Part shown: positions 40,923 through 53,115 of the stretch, piece by piece
How positions within the stretch are numbered: the stretch's first letter is position 1
Layout: each line of letters opens with the position of its first letter
Assembly (NCBI GenBank): GCA_015179045.1
Contig: WHUZ01000008.1
Span: forward strand, 744,001-808,000
Length of the DNA stretch: 64,000 bases
Direction: 5' to 3'
Source of the DNA: Kalaharituber pfeilii
Taxonomy: Eukaryota; Ascomycota; Pezizomycetes; Pezizales; Pezizaceae
Notes under the pieces: model-generated
Databases searched by the model: none
Told to the model about the DNA's origin: nothing
Seen by the model: the letters and a program-made list of their open reading frames with translations, nothing else
Program-made: the position numbers and the translations under genes

Positions 40923-42260
40923 GATTGTAAAATTCTGTGGAGAAGGATGAAAAAAGAGAACCAGCACAAGTAGGACTTGCAAAGCGGGAGTCAGCAATAG
41001 ATGCAGAGTTCGCTTTGAGTTTGACCAACGAGATCGGATTACTTAAACATTAGTAGCGGCCTCATCGTGAAAGGTAACTCAGCGGGGTGCGCTCCAACTT
41101 TAAGACTGAAAGGGTAACATAGTATCAGTGTCAATGTATATATGTACTGTGGTTCAAGATGTACCCGAAGTATTTTATCGAGGCAGAAGTCTCCAATGCG
41201 ATATTTGGATTGAAGTTTTTGAGCCGACAATAGTGGAGGGTATCGAGAAGCAAAGCGAGAAATACGCCCAAGTTGCCAGATAAAATGACAGAAAGCCGAG
41301 AAGAAATCGTCCAGTTTGAAAGAACAGAAAATTGAAAGGCGACAGCAGCTGTAGAGCTAAAATCAAGCTTGCTGGTTCCAGGCTTCCCGCTATCCATGTG
41401 TCCATCGTACTCTTGTATTCCAGATCTAGACGGCCATTTGACAGCGTTGCCCGCCTGTCTGTACCTAGGACTGTGCTATGTGCTATGTATCCACGAAGCC
41501 TGTGTATTCAGAACCCAATTCGGTGGCGATGGCATCAATCCCCCCTGCAGCTCCTTAGCTAGCATAGCCGACAGGATTCATCGTATTGCCAAATAGAGTA
41601 GTTGATGTCATGTAGCCTTCAGCCGGCATGATTGGCAGCATTGCTTGGCAGCTTTTAGACAAACGCATCAGCTATCTTGCGATTGCGCACGATTACAGGT
41701 GGATGTAGCTACTGGCCTGGGAGCCATCCGAACCCAATTCCATCCGGGTGAGGCTCTCACGCCCGGGGGGCGGAGGAAGCGTCCCTGCACTCAAAATGCT
41801 GGCAACATGCTCTTGGTATATACAGTACTTATGTACATAATTATGGAGATATCGATACATAAAAGTCCACACCTATGAATCTATCCTCAAGCAGATTCAT
41901 ACGGAAATTGAGCGCTAATACAATCCAAACCGCAAGCAACAGGATATCTATAGAGAAAATGAAATAATGAGAACAAAATATCTATAAACCATAGTTGACC
42001 GGGTTAGTAAAAGGACAAAGGAATTTATAATGACTGAGGAGAGAAGATGCATAGGATTCTGATACAAGGAACAAAAATGCAATTGAAAGGAAAGAAAGAT
42101 TAAGAGCAGAGATGAGTTGTAACAGGAACGGCAAACAACAGCCAATTAACACGACTGGGTACTCCTTCTGCACCAACGCCCTAGTGAACTCCACATGCAG
42201 AAAAATCAAAATAACGATACCAAACTCTTGTACAAGGGTATATACCGGGAGCAAAAGCAA

Positions 42261-43960
42261 TCAAGTCCGTAACACAATGTACATCCCTTCCTCTCCTAGT
42301 ACAACTGCGTCAACATCATTCCCCATCGGTGAATCCGGGTCCTCGGGTGTTCCACTATCCTCTCGATCACTCATTATCACATCTTCTCCACCAGAACCAG
42401 TAGAAGCAGCACGGACCGTCCTGTCACTAGCCGTATCACTCCCACTACCACCTTCGGTCACACTGTCATCTTCGCTCTCCCAGATATTTTCCTTCTCACT
42501 ATATGGCAGCACAATCCCACCCCATTCAAATACCTTGAAACCGTCCAAGGAAACACCTCGCGGAGCTTTTCCACTGGAGCAGATAATTTCAACAACACGG
42601 TTAATTCTTATGTCGTTTACCTCAACCTGGCTCAGCTCAATATCATCCTCAGGGCCTAATGTCCACATGACTATAAATGCTCGAACAAGCTCGGCGGGCA
42701 TGGGCTCAATTTCCATATGGAAGATTTTAGAGAGGTCTCTGTAAGTGAGGAACTTGAGAAGCACCCCTTTTGAGCGCGACGCTCGACAACTGGTAGCATT
42801 TTCTCCCAGTACTGTCTCACCTCTCTCATTTTTTCATTTGGGAAACCCAATTGGGTATAAACTCGATTGAGGAAATTTGGAAGCTGGCTAGCAGGTGTAG
42901 AAAAGTAAAAAATATTATCATCTGCTTTCCCCTGGTTCTGCTTGGGGAAAAATGCTGCGGGTAATAACCGTGGGGGATGTAGCATCCAGTACTTGCCGCA
43001 TTTCTTTCGTGACGAGAGAGAGGTGGAAGTAAATTTCGTGTATTCGTATGTTCTTCGGTCGTCTTCCAAACTTCTCCCTTCAGTGTTTTCCTCCAACGGA
43101 GCCCATTTCTTAGGGGCGAAATTCACCCAATTGATAGATCTCGCTCGTTTGCTTATGCCCGGGTTCAAAACATCACCTAGATCCCAGGAGATATCACTTT
43201 TCATTTCTGTAGCATCGCCGAGGGTAATTTCACCAGATGGATGAGCCACTGCGTCCCAGTTGACAGAACAAGCAATTTGCCTCCTACTACCCTGGGCATA
43301 AATATCAAACGTGGTTAGAGGAAATGTCCCCTCTGGGCGGCTCCTCGATAAAACAACCTCAACTGGGCTCCAAGGAGGTCGACCTCCCTCAGTAACGGGA
43401 AATCCTGTGGTCTTATCAAGTTCCTTTGGCCATTCGGAAGAACTGGAGGATGTCCAAGGGGATGATGACCACGGAAGCGTTGGTATAAAGGCACGTGGTG
43501 AGGTCGAATCTTCTTCCGTAACTTCATCTGTATCTGTCCGAACATAGCAGAAAGCGGCCCCTCGGATAAGGGAGTTGGAAAGGGTAACAGCAATAGGTAC
43601 GCTCGATGAAGGGTAGAAAGAAAGTGAGGGAGGTTGAAAACATAGAGGCTTATCCTCCCTGCGAGATCGCTTTCGAATCCGATGACGCAAGTCGTCATGG
43701 ATCTCAGTAATCTGAATCCTTGAAGGGTTCACAGTCATGGCTCCAGCGCCCAATGCGTTTCCAATTGCTGAGAGGCGTGAACGGGATTCATCTCTGGCAA
43801 TATCCCATGTATCTTCTCCCACACTTTGCTCAGGACCTAAGGGGTCTTCAGAGACAGAAAGTGGAAAGTAGATAATCAAGTGGAGGCCGGGACGTAGAAG
43901 TTGTGAATAACTTAGAGAACTAGATATGAGATCCCCTTCAAAGGTGGTAATCTCGGGCAT
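42261..43960 (-). CDS. Uncharacterised protein, ~566 aa, with one frame break
   Basis: Start ATG at 43960 (MPEITTFEGDLISSS). The first frame runs through ...LLPAAFFPKQNQ and VYTQLGFPNEKMREVRQYWE KMLPVVERRAQKG, then leaves the natural sequence; the second frame continues with VLLKFLTYRDLSKIFHMEIE...LVRAFIVMW to a stop at 42261. One extra G in the AAAAGGGG stretch (minus strand; 42765-42772) would join them exactly, giving ...AQKG-VLLKFLTYRDL. The N-terminal part has beta-rich stretches (LLRPGLHLIIYFPLSV, VPIAVTLSNSLI); the C-terminus is acidic (EDDSVTEGGSGSDTASD). The segment YTQLGF...REVRQYWEKMLP...EIEPMPAELVRAF vaguely recalls a family of surface-protein-like domains, but I cannot name it with confidence. 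Likely one gene with an indel or an assembly error. Confidence 0.6.
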
Positions 43961-45240
43961 GAGAAACGAGGGGTTGTGGAAGATATGTTGGAGGCATTGA
44001 AGTAGATTCTTTACGTCGCATAATACAGTATGATAATGGACAGGTTAGTAGCTTGGATCATCCCATGAGGAAAACGTTAAGGTTGACGAACCTCGTATGT
44101 CTGTACGAGATGAATTGGGATTAAGCAAATCTGTGGTGATCCTTTCCGTTGAATTTTGATGAAGGGAAACTCTACCTGCCGCTTGAAGACACAAACCAGG
44201 AGAGTAAGGGCTCAGTGAAGGAATTGTTCAGGAAATGAACCCCTCCCCCACCAAAACCCCGACATATCCCGTGATCAGTATACTGAGCTGACATTTATTC
44301 ATCTCCAATATGCAATTGACTCCAGCTGCTGTGTAAAAGTGTGTGCATGTATGTAATGGGGTCGTCTCGAGCCAGACTGTCTGCAGGCACATCTTCAACG
44401 GGAAACTTTTGTCGTCTGGTTCGAGACGGTAGATGCAAGGAAATTGTCAAAGCTGCAAAAAGGATCTGCTCCGGACGCCGTTAACATCCGAGAGGAAACG
44501 TAGCAGAACGGAATGCTGAAACTAGACGCAAACTGGGGGAGTAGAATGGGTAGGGACTGGGCGGAAACGTTGCAGGGTGGCGGGAAGGAGTCAACTGAGG
44601 GAAATATGTGATTTCAAGACAAACCTCTGCTCTGTGGACGGCATCAACTGTACTGAAAGGCTGAAAGCGCTCTGCTGAGGCCGATGGCTGGCTTGAATTT
44701 GATTGGTTTGCGGAGCCCGCATGCCAGTCTCCCATAGTCTCTGACGGGACAAAGAAGGACATCATCTGCCTTCTGACAGACTGTTCCGATTGATCATATG
44801 GATAACTCATCCTGTGCACGCTTTGGCCGGAGCAATGTGAGCAATATTCTGTACTACTGGGGGGAGGATGAACGTCGAAAGGACCTACGAAGGTTCTAAC
44901 CGTGTACACCTAGAGGTCCACGGATTATGTAAGGAGGGCGTAAGCAAGCAAATCTCCGCGGTGAAAAGGGCTTAGATGAGGACTGCACAGAACCTCAGAT
45001 GCTGTGAACGGGATATTCTGGGCCAGTCCACGAAGGAGAGTTAAGACCGGAGAAAGATGGATGGGACGAAGAGTGGCTGAGTTGAAGGAATTGAGCGGTA
45101 GGATAGGATTAAGTTAGGGTTTACACCGGAGCTGCGGCTTTGCAGGAGAGGGAGATTTCAGTTGTCAGCGCCGGACGGGCGTCTTATATCTTCGTCAGCA
45201 CAGACGCTGAATACACCAGAATACCGGCGTCCTGAGTAGC
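43961..45240. other. Intergenic, no gene supported
   Basis: A 142-codon minus-strand frame at 44481-44909 (His/Ser/Pro-rich) has no recognised domain and could be part of the upstream transcript of the gene at 42261-43960. Not called. Confidence 0.3.
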
Positions 45241-45311
45241 AATGCCATTCAAGCGCTGGGTGCTAGCAGCCAGTCCCGCTTAGTGTCCCGCATCGCCCGC
45301 GATGCGATCCC

Positions 45312-45466
45312 TTCATTTCCCCCGCCCAGCTCCCACCCACGGCGCCCACCTCCCCCCCTCCGACCCTCGCTCCCTCCGTCCCTCCCCCTCCCCTCCCCTC
45401 GCCTCCCCCTCGCCTCCCCCTCGCCTCCCTCCCCCTCCCCTCCCCCTCTGAGCCAGCGCCCTTCGC
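45312..45466 (+). other. Pyrimidine tract (CT/CCT-rich)
   Basis: About 150 nt of almost only C and T on the plus strand, with CCCCTCGCCTC-type repetition. Open frames through it are compositional artefacts. No adjacent gene explains it. Confidence 0.7.
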
Positions 45467-45479
45467 TTGCTTCCATCCC

Positions 45480-46740
45480 GTGGCGCAGCTTGACATGCCT
45501 TGCTCACCCCCACATGCGCCGGACCGGAGCAGATGTGCACTCAGTGAGGACGCTCTACATGCGCATGTATTCAGCGATATGCATATTGTGCATACCTGTG
45601 AGGTTCATCGTGGAGCTCTGAGTGCGAGGACTGTGCCTGAACCCTTTGACGTCATGCGCCCCAGTCGCCGCCCGCCACTACATGCAAGTATCATAACAGT
45701 ACATCAATGCTTCTCGCATGCAGTGGTACGCAAATTGAACGTGACAGAACAAGCAGTCCCGCTGAGGTTCTTGCTTACTGCGACTGCTGCATGTGCTGCT
45801 GCAGCGTGTGAAGGCCAAATTAGCAAGCCCCCACGGCACTCAGGCATTTGGCTGCGCTGCAGTGCTGTACTGTGTGCTCGCGGCCCCGGCTCGGTCGCGC
45901 CGGAATGGGCAGGGTACGACTCCAGCCAACAGCACAAGCGCAGGCAGCACAGTCCGCACGACCGTCGATGGCGGCAGGGCCGCAATGACTCACTGTTTCA
46001 ACGGCGCCATACCGGCAGTGAGGCCCCGTGTGCGCTCGCACCAGGCTCGCTATGCTAATTTTTGTCGTAATAAGCACAAATATGCATTGGCAGAAACGGG
46101 GACTAAGGCCAGGCTGGGAACTTGCGGACGGCGTTCTGCTCCTGTGGCCCTGTCGAAGCCTCGCCCGGCAGGGGAAAGCGCGCCTCCACAGTCCCACATG
46201 ACGCGTCCCGAACTGGGACGGAATGGCGGATTACGGATCTGATAACGGCTTACGTGGGTGCTGCTGCCGGTCCTGCTTTATCAGATCCGCGAAACGGAGT
46301 TTCTCTCCTCCGACGCTGCGCGAAATGCGCCGGCCAGTCGCGCTAACCGCATGTAGCAGATGCCCACCGCTGCATTCAACCTACGGAGCTTCCCGAAAAT
46401 AAGAGACACACAAACGCACAGCATGAAGGCCTACAGCTCAGGCGCGGCTTAGGTAATGCTCTATTAGCCCTCGGCGCAGCCTCGAGGTATTGGTGAAACG
46501 GCGCCTGGCATAGCTTGCAGCGTCTATTGGCGACGCCCCTATGACCAAGGCTGCTCTGCTCTGCCCACAAGAATTTGTACTGCGCTGCTCGCCGGAAGCC
46601 CCGGGCAGGTGGTGCAGCGGCAGCAGGGTGATGCGGACAAGTATTAACAGGCCTCCCTCCCTAGTCTCCCACCAATGTCCATCACCACTTCAACTTGCAC
46701 AGACTGGCATGCAACAGCCATGGTCCCCTCTAGGAATTCG
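45480..46740. other. GC- and CpG-rich island without a recognisable gene
   Basis: The base composition differs visibly from both flanks: CpG is frequent, whereas the next 5 kb is AT-rich. Several open frames overlap on both strands, none with a domain. An inverted repeat (GGATCTGATAA at ~46235 and TTATCAGATCC at ~46278) is present. Confidence 0.4.
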
Positions 46741-49700
46741 AATCACCCCCCTCCCTCCCCCTCCATAAAAATGTTCACAATTATTAATCTTCGAGCCAGA
46801 AAGAGTCATACACTGATTGCCTAGTTTCTAGACCTGATATGGTACTACCATCCTATTTAATTTTGCTCTACAGGCTTTCTTTCATGCCCACCACTCAGTT
46901 CATGATCAGGAAAGAGTCATTCTCAACATAGACCCTTTAACCATCATGGCCAAGCAGGGACTACTCCTTGGAATCTTACGTATACCTCACTCCTTATCCG
47001 CCTAGTATTTTCTTTCATGTTTACAACCCCGTACGCTGGAACAAGCCTCAGGTAATACTGCCGCGGCTCGGTCCTCCATCAACAAATATACAGTTTATTA
47101 CCTGCATAAGCTCTGTCTATAGAAGTGTTCTTGAAAGCAAAGCCATGCCGCCTGACGCATCAACAAGCTTTTTCAGCTATCCCGGGTAGGGGTATACGTG
47201 TCCTCGCCAGTGACAATTGAACCTAGCACAGTCTAACTCATATGAAAGCCTCATTTGGCTATAGTCATAACGACAATATAGTGCAGTATAGCCCAGCTCT
47301 ACGAGCCTCACAGGGTTATAACCCAGTTAGCTCGTCCACTCTCAGGAAATCGCTTAATTTTCTCCGTGAAATAAGCTATCTTTGCTTAGCTCCCGTCTCT
47401 CCAGTTGCATGTCAAAGCTTAATCTTGACTCAACGACTATTGAAACTCTGCCATCGATCATCCTGGTACCCGAATGAGCTATATTCGCTGCAGAGCAGCT
47501 GCTAAACTAGTTTTATATAGAACAGTTACGCCGATTGTCCTCCCAGTAAAAGAATTACTATTTACAGCTTATCACAGGATGCATACGGTCTATATGGCAT
47601 TCTGTTGACCAGAGTTGGATTCTCTCAGATTTGCAAAACTGGTACGTGTTCTTGCAGTACTGTTGGCCTGGGCTCCCTACTTGCTGCCTGTGGCTTTGTA
47701 CCATTACACGAAAGCTCTACGGCCCGAGATTAGGCTGCATACAACCTAAAATTATCCTGGGAGGATACGAATTGTCGGGACTAACTGTCAACAGCTTACA
47801 ACTTCACACGTGATCACACCCCCTGTTGCCTTGATGGTGTGTTATTATAGACCAGGTCTTGTCCCATCCTGCATGCTTTGAAGATCCGCCTGTGAGATCT
47901 GGACACAGTATGCAACTAAATCTCATCCATGCTAACCATGAAATAATATATATCTTGTTATGTACTCGTAATCCTATTGTAATTAAGTCAACAGTCACAA
48001 TCCACAGGGGCGTCATACTGTTGCACAGAATAATCGAGCAAGTGCATACGTACGCACCTCTGTAGGCTGTTTCTCTCTTCTGAAGAACTCCTGAGCATTT
48101 ACAAGCATTGCTGCCTAGCTGTTTTAATAAAAACACCATAGTCAGACCCACTTCTAGCCAATTGTTACAACTGATCTTCGACTTAGGACATACGTATTCA
48201 CAATTTCGTGAAGCAGATATGAATGCGTATACAGCTCTAGTCGCTGCTGCGCCTAATCAAACGGCAAATAATCTAGCGGGTCTGTTTTTTGAGACATACT
48301 AACACTGATTACTGAAATACCGATTCATTTCCTACGACAAGCTCATAATTGTGAGATTGCTTCGTCACCTGCCACCAATTGGGCAGGACCTTGATACAAC
48401 TCGTGACCATTCTAGAAACAATTCGATAAACTAATCCGTATATACGACAAGCAATGTGGGAAATGAAGCCATATGTCTGAGAACCTAAAGAGACTCAGAT
48501 GTCAACATGATTAACTTGCAGCAAAGACTGGGGCCGCAGTTGTCACACCGATATTTCCCAAATAGGTAGGAAGCGTTACGTACAACTCTCGGTGAAGCTC
48601 GCTATAGGCTTGGCAATTTTTATTTAGCGGACGTCGGAATCCTCTGCACCGCAATATTGTTCTCGTTAGCGTCAAACGTTGTCAAGAAGGTCTCAGCATC
48701 AACATAATATACTTCGGTTAACTCTTACTCTACATAGGACGGCTCTACGTAGATTCTTCAAATACTAGGGAAGTAGTCCATTGCTGGTGGCTTTACATGC
48801 CACAATTTGAAATTTCAAAGGAGAGGCACATGGCGGAAAAAAGTACACGTAAGTACCTGACCGGTGCTAATTGATGGAATTAGTCGATTTCACCGGGAGT
48901 TAGTAACAAGAGAACTTATTAAACTTTTATTTTTTTGCGCATTGATTAATGCGATAAATCCGAGCCCGAAAAGGACTGCAGGCTGAGTTTTGGATTATTT
49001 CGACCATTAGCTAGAAAATCGAGAAATGCTTAAGCTCACCAGTGGTCTGGCTATCTACCCTCTCTATTCTCAGTATGTGAGTACGTGAGATGACAGTAAG
49101 TACTAGTACTTACTGTACGAAAAAAACCCCGTTTTTTATAACCGTGATGTTATTGTGAGTGGGTGAATTTCCGTTAGTGTTGAGAATGGGTTCTTATACA
49201 AGGTTCATGCGCAACCTGATTGTTGTGGGAAAACGGTTTTGCGGCGAAAAAATGGTTAGGTCACGCCAAGTGGTTAGTATAAACACCTCGTTTAAGGATG
49301 TAACTCTATGCCTATCCAAATTGTATTCTGATGATCACGATATGGCTTTACAACGGTGTAGTCCTTGACTCTGTATACTTATTTTAACTGTATCCTCATC
49401 ACAATTATATAAACTACTATATAATATGGTACACAATTGCAAATTTTTTAAGTGCTAGTACATAATTTATAAAACTAGACTACCTCTAATTAATTACATA
49501 ACCATAAGATAGTTTCCATTCTCTTATTATAATGAAGATTTCCTGAATAAGTAAAAAAAAAATTAGCTAGCAATATATGATACAACTTTAATACGAGGAA
49601 AAATATACATGCTTTTATAGTCTTATAAGAAAGAAGGTAAGATTAATCTAAAAGTATCAAATGTTAACTCATAGCTAAGAAAGAGCATTATATATATACT

Positions 49701-52080
49701 GATCTTATAATTAACTCCTCTTGGAAAGGAGATAAAGTAGTTAGACTGTTGAGTGAATGAGATTGTGAGTAGAGTTGTAATGAGTGAGACTATATGAGTA
49801 GGTTATTGTAGTGGAGGTGGTAAATGCAGAGAGTTACCGTCTGCCAGGCCAAAAAGACACTTGACTAGCGATACTCACTAGCCCTCTGTATAGCTCAAAT
49901 AGCACTCATTTATACAACTATAACACTTTCCGGCTGCCGCATTTTGCCTGCATGCGTATATCCACCGACTGCTCACCTACGGTTGCAGTGAGCCCGTAAC
50001 AGTTATAAGTATGAGAATGAGTAGGATTTTGTAAGTAAGGGCTATGAGGCGGGATCATCGAAGTGAGTGGAACTGTGTGCACGAGGTTGTAAGTGCTAGA
50101 CTTAGCAACTGTCAGAGTGAGTAGAATTGTGTGAGCAGGGCTGCAAGTATCAAAAGGGGACAGGATTATTGAACCAGGATTATGTTACAGTGAGTACGAT
50201 TGTGAAGTAGAAGTGATAGAGCAATGAGACTGATAACTTAGAGGATTAAATGAAGTGGAAGTGTGGATGAAGTGGAGGAGTGGATGGAGTAGATGAGTGG
50301 ACAGAGTGGATAAGTAAGTGGAGTGGAGAGTAAAGAAGTGGGCGGAGTAGAGGAATATGAAAGCTAAGTGAGAAAGGCTTGGCATGTTGTAGTCTGGTTG
50401 CACTCCTATGTAGATAGTCTGGTCCCCTCCTCTGTAGAAGCACTTTGTACTCACAAGACTAGGCCTAGCCAACTATACTCATCGGTAACCTTAGTAATCT
50501 AGTTAACTCTACTGCTAATCTCTGCTATTGATTCTGATGCTGGGTTTGTACATATGTTGCCAGTAACAAGAGCAAGGCCATTGACAGCAGATGAGATTGA
50601 GACGGAATTGATACCTGTTGCACCTATTACATTAAATAGTAGTACAATGTGGTAGCGAAATGAACGCCTAACAAATTTGCTTTAATTAGATAGAAAAGAT
50701 CATGTATTTGCTTAATATATCTTTTATTTTCTTCTCTTTATTCTTGCTATAGGTTGGTTATCAAGTTTTTTACTATGTATGTAGCAAAAATAGTTAAAAT
50801 CTATTATAATCATTTAACCTAAAAGCGGTGTTATCACGAGATTTTCACAAAATTAACGGGTGTAAATATATTAACTGCTCTAGTATCCTTGGTATTACCG
50901 GATTTACAGCTGTAATTCTGTACTAAACTCTACGAAGCTAAATTTAACACAATTTGGAATTATTTATTGTATGAACACGGAACCAATACGGTGACCCAAA
51001 ATGGGGTTTTTTTCGTACTGTATATCTCGAACCCTTATACACTTGCTTCTTGCGAATACATTATTGCTCTCGATGAGTAGTGCCAAGACACTCAAAATTC
51101 GCTACTTAGTAAGTTAAACATCACATGGCCTCGACCTCCGCAGTTTTGCGAACGCCGGCTACTGTAAATTATATCAATCCGTGAGAGCCTAACTCCGCCG
51201 AAAGCGCAAGGTAACACAAGCACCAAAATAATCCTAAACGCCAATCCTTCGGGATGCCGCCCGGCGCCAACATTTTATTAATATCCGGGTATTGGCGATA
51301 TTCTCCATCGGGAGTTTTCGTAACCAAAAAATCCTGCTTTTGGAATTATCGTTTTGTTATCTCCATTTATCAGTTGAACAGGATTTCTCAGAATGGAGGG
51401 AGAATCCGGTCAATGTATGACTCGGCCTGAGAATGGAGGAGCTCGTGTGGCCTTTTGATGAAAGTTTCTACACACGAAATAATCGTTCTGCAAATAAAAA
51501 AAAAATAAAAATAAAAATAAGGATTCTAGTTTTGGGTGTATGCATGTAGTACAAACATTGCGAAGCCCGGGTGATACAGCGGCGCAAAGAACGTTCGCTA
51601 TTCATTGCGGCGTACGTTACCATTGAAAATTGCTTTTTCGGAAGAGCTCAAGAGTCATCGCGATCCCTTCAGCTCGTTTCATTCACTTTATTCATCGTAA
51701 CTCACAGAAAGCTGCCCTCAGCCCTAAGTCCTCAGTCCTCAGCCCTCAGCCCCAACCCTCAGCCCCCAACCCTCAACAGCACCTCCTACAGTCTCCTATT
51801 ACAGTAACTATATCACATGAAGAACGAGAAATGTGTCAATCTCATGTAAGTCTCAAATTACGGAGTACTTAGGTAGCAATTTTGATTGATATGTCCAATT
51901 ACTAAGTAGTATTCTATCATGCCCGGTTTAGCGAGATGCTAAGTAAACAAAAATGTAAATACAGTGCCCACACAAGCATATCGGACTCACACATGCAGTG
52001 ATTTCTTTTTTCACTGCAGAGTAACAAATGTGAGAGGCAAGTAAATGGAGTAGGCTGAAGATGAAGAGCCTCATTACCCG
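46741..52080. other. Long AT-rich stretch, probably decayed repeats
   Basis: No supported gene over 5 kb. Stop codons are dense in all frames. 49730-50345 shows blurred repetition of GTGAGT/GAGTGGA-type words, and 51715-51780 holds short CTCAGCCC-type tandem words. The composition would suit repeat-induced point mutation or simple decay, but no dinucleotide index was calculated. Confidence 0.35.
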
Positions 52081-52226
52081 TCATCCAGCATCGCCACCTA
52101 GGATATAACTTCCTCTCTCTCGCGGTTCATCGATGAGAGTGCTTTCTTCTTAGCTTTGGGGAATTGAAACGCCCTTTTGCTTCTACGCGATATCAAATCT
52201 GACCCATACTCGTATCGTACAAGCCT

Positions 52227-52290
52227 CTCGCCATAGCCTGTCAGGGGGCACGCGAGTAATGAAATAAAAAAAAAAAAAAAAAAAAAAAAA
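52227..52290 (+). mobile_element. Minimal A-tailed retroinsertion (64 bp, tail only)
   Basis: A perfect 12-bp target duplication TCGTACAAGCCT (52215-52226 and 52291-52302) encloses only CTCGCCATAGCC...CACGCGAGTAATGAAATA plus a ~26-nt A-run. The 34-nt body is a diverged copy of the 3' tail seen at 34141-34179 and, antisense, at 14672-14706. It is thus a severely 5'-truncated insertion made by target-primed reverse transcription. Confidence 0.85.
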
Positions 52291-52393
52291 TCGTACAAGC
52301 CTTTAGCTTACATAGTCATAGTCATAATGAGTCGAACCTGAAACCTTCCACCATCTCGCCTTCAGCACTCCATCTTCTCAACCAGCTCACCAT

Positions 52394-53115
52394 TCACACC
52401 CTCGCTGCAGTCGCCTTTTGTGCAATCTCCCTTCTCACTTTCAACACCTCCCTCCTTAACTCCTCCGCCGCCACCTCCGTCTCTAACACCTTCCCCACTC
52501 CCTCCCTCCACTTCCTCTCCAGCCTCTGCAGCTCCCCGCAACATCCTCCTGCGCCCTCTTCCTTTCCTTGTTCACATTATCACACTCAACCTTGACCGTC
52601 AGCAGCTCAGACTCGCATGCGCGGAGCTGGTCCTCAAGCTGCGCATTGTGTATCAGCCATGCGTTTTTGCCAAATGTGGAGAGAAGATTGAGATTTGTGT
52701 TGCGAGTGGTTAGGTGATGGGCAGAGGTGAGCAGAGGGGAGATCGTGTCGTTGCCAGGAACCGGGAGGGGCGGCGGGGTGTCGCCGGGGTCGTAGCGGGA
52801 GAGGTCGATTCCGCCGGTAATGGGGGCGCCGGAGGCGACTCGCTCCAGCTCGGCTTGAAAGAGGGGGGGGAAGGTGAGTTCGGGGAGGGGCGGTAACGAG
52901 GGGTGAGGTGTCGTTGTAGCTTCTGGGGGAATTTCGGAGTCGAGGAGTACTTGAGCCGCGGCGAGGATGGAGGGGGGGAGGAGGGGGTCGATGTCTGTTT
53001 AGTTGGAAGGTTGCTGTTAGCTCACGGTCCAGGCCAAAACGCGCGCTGGAGCAATTGGATGCAATGACAGTTCCGTACATGGTAATGAGTCGTGCGAGAA
53101 CGTGGCTGTAGACAT
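52394..53115 (-). CDS. Cwf7/BCAS2/SPF27-family pre-mRNA splicing factor, one frame break
   Basis: Exon 1 is 53115-53079 (MSTATFSHDSLP + T), then an 84-nt intron 53078-52995 (GTACGG...AACTAAACAG), and exon 2 starts at 52994. The junction gives SHDSLPYIDPLLPPSILAAA, the typical start of the family. The core NLNLLSTFGKNAWLIHNAQL EDQLRACESEL and the C-terminal coiled coil (LQRLERKWREGVGKVLETEV AAEELRREVLKV) follow. Between QEDVAG and ELQRLERKW the frame shifts: GCGGGGAGC should read with one more G (C-run 52534-52537 on the plus strand). With that base the protein is 212 aa, the usual family length. These proteins belong to the Prp19/NTC complex that activates the spliceosome in the nucleus. As this is a core splicing factor, an assembly error is more likely than a true loss. 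Confidence 0.85.

Larger units (their letters stand above)
39584..42260. other. Intergenic, simple repeats only
   Basis: No gene supported. Contains a 9-bp microsatellite (40661-40701), a G-run cluster (40887-40922) and otherwise unique sequence. Open frames here are short and lack domains. Confidence 0.4.

Noticed and set aside
42112..42744. 210-codon plus-strand frame
   Set aside because: Antisense to the gene at 42261-43960, Ser/Thr/Pro-rich mirror of its acidic tail, no domain.
45263..45621. Open frames through the pyrimidine tract
   Set aside because: Low-complexity composition; no independent coding evidence.
51715..51780. CCCTAA-like words that could suggest a telomere remnant
   Set aside because: The repeated word is CTCAGCCC-like and irregular, not the (TTAGGG)n fungal telomere unit.
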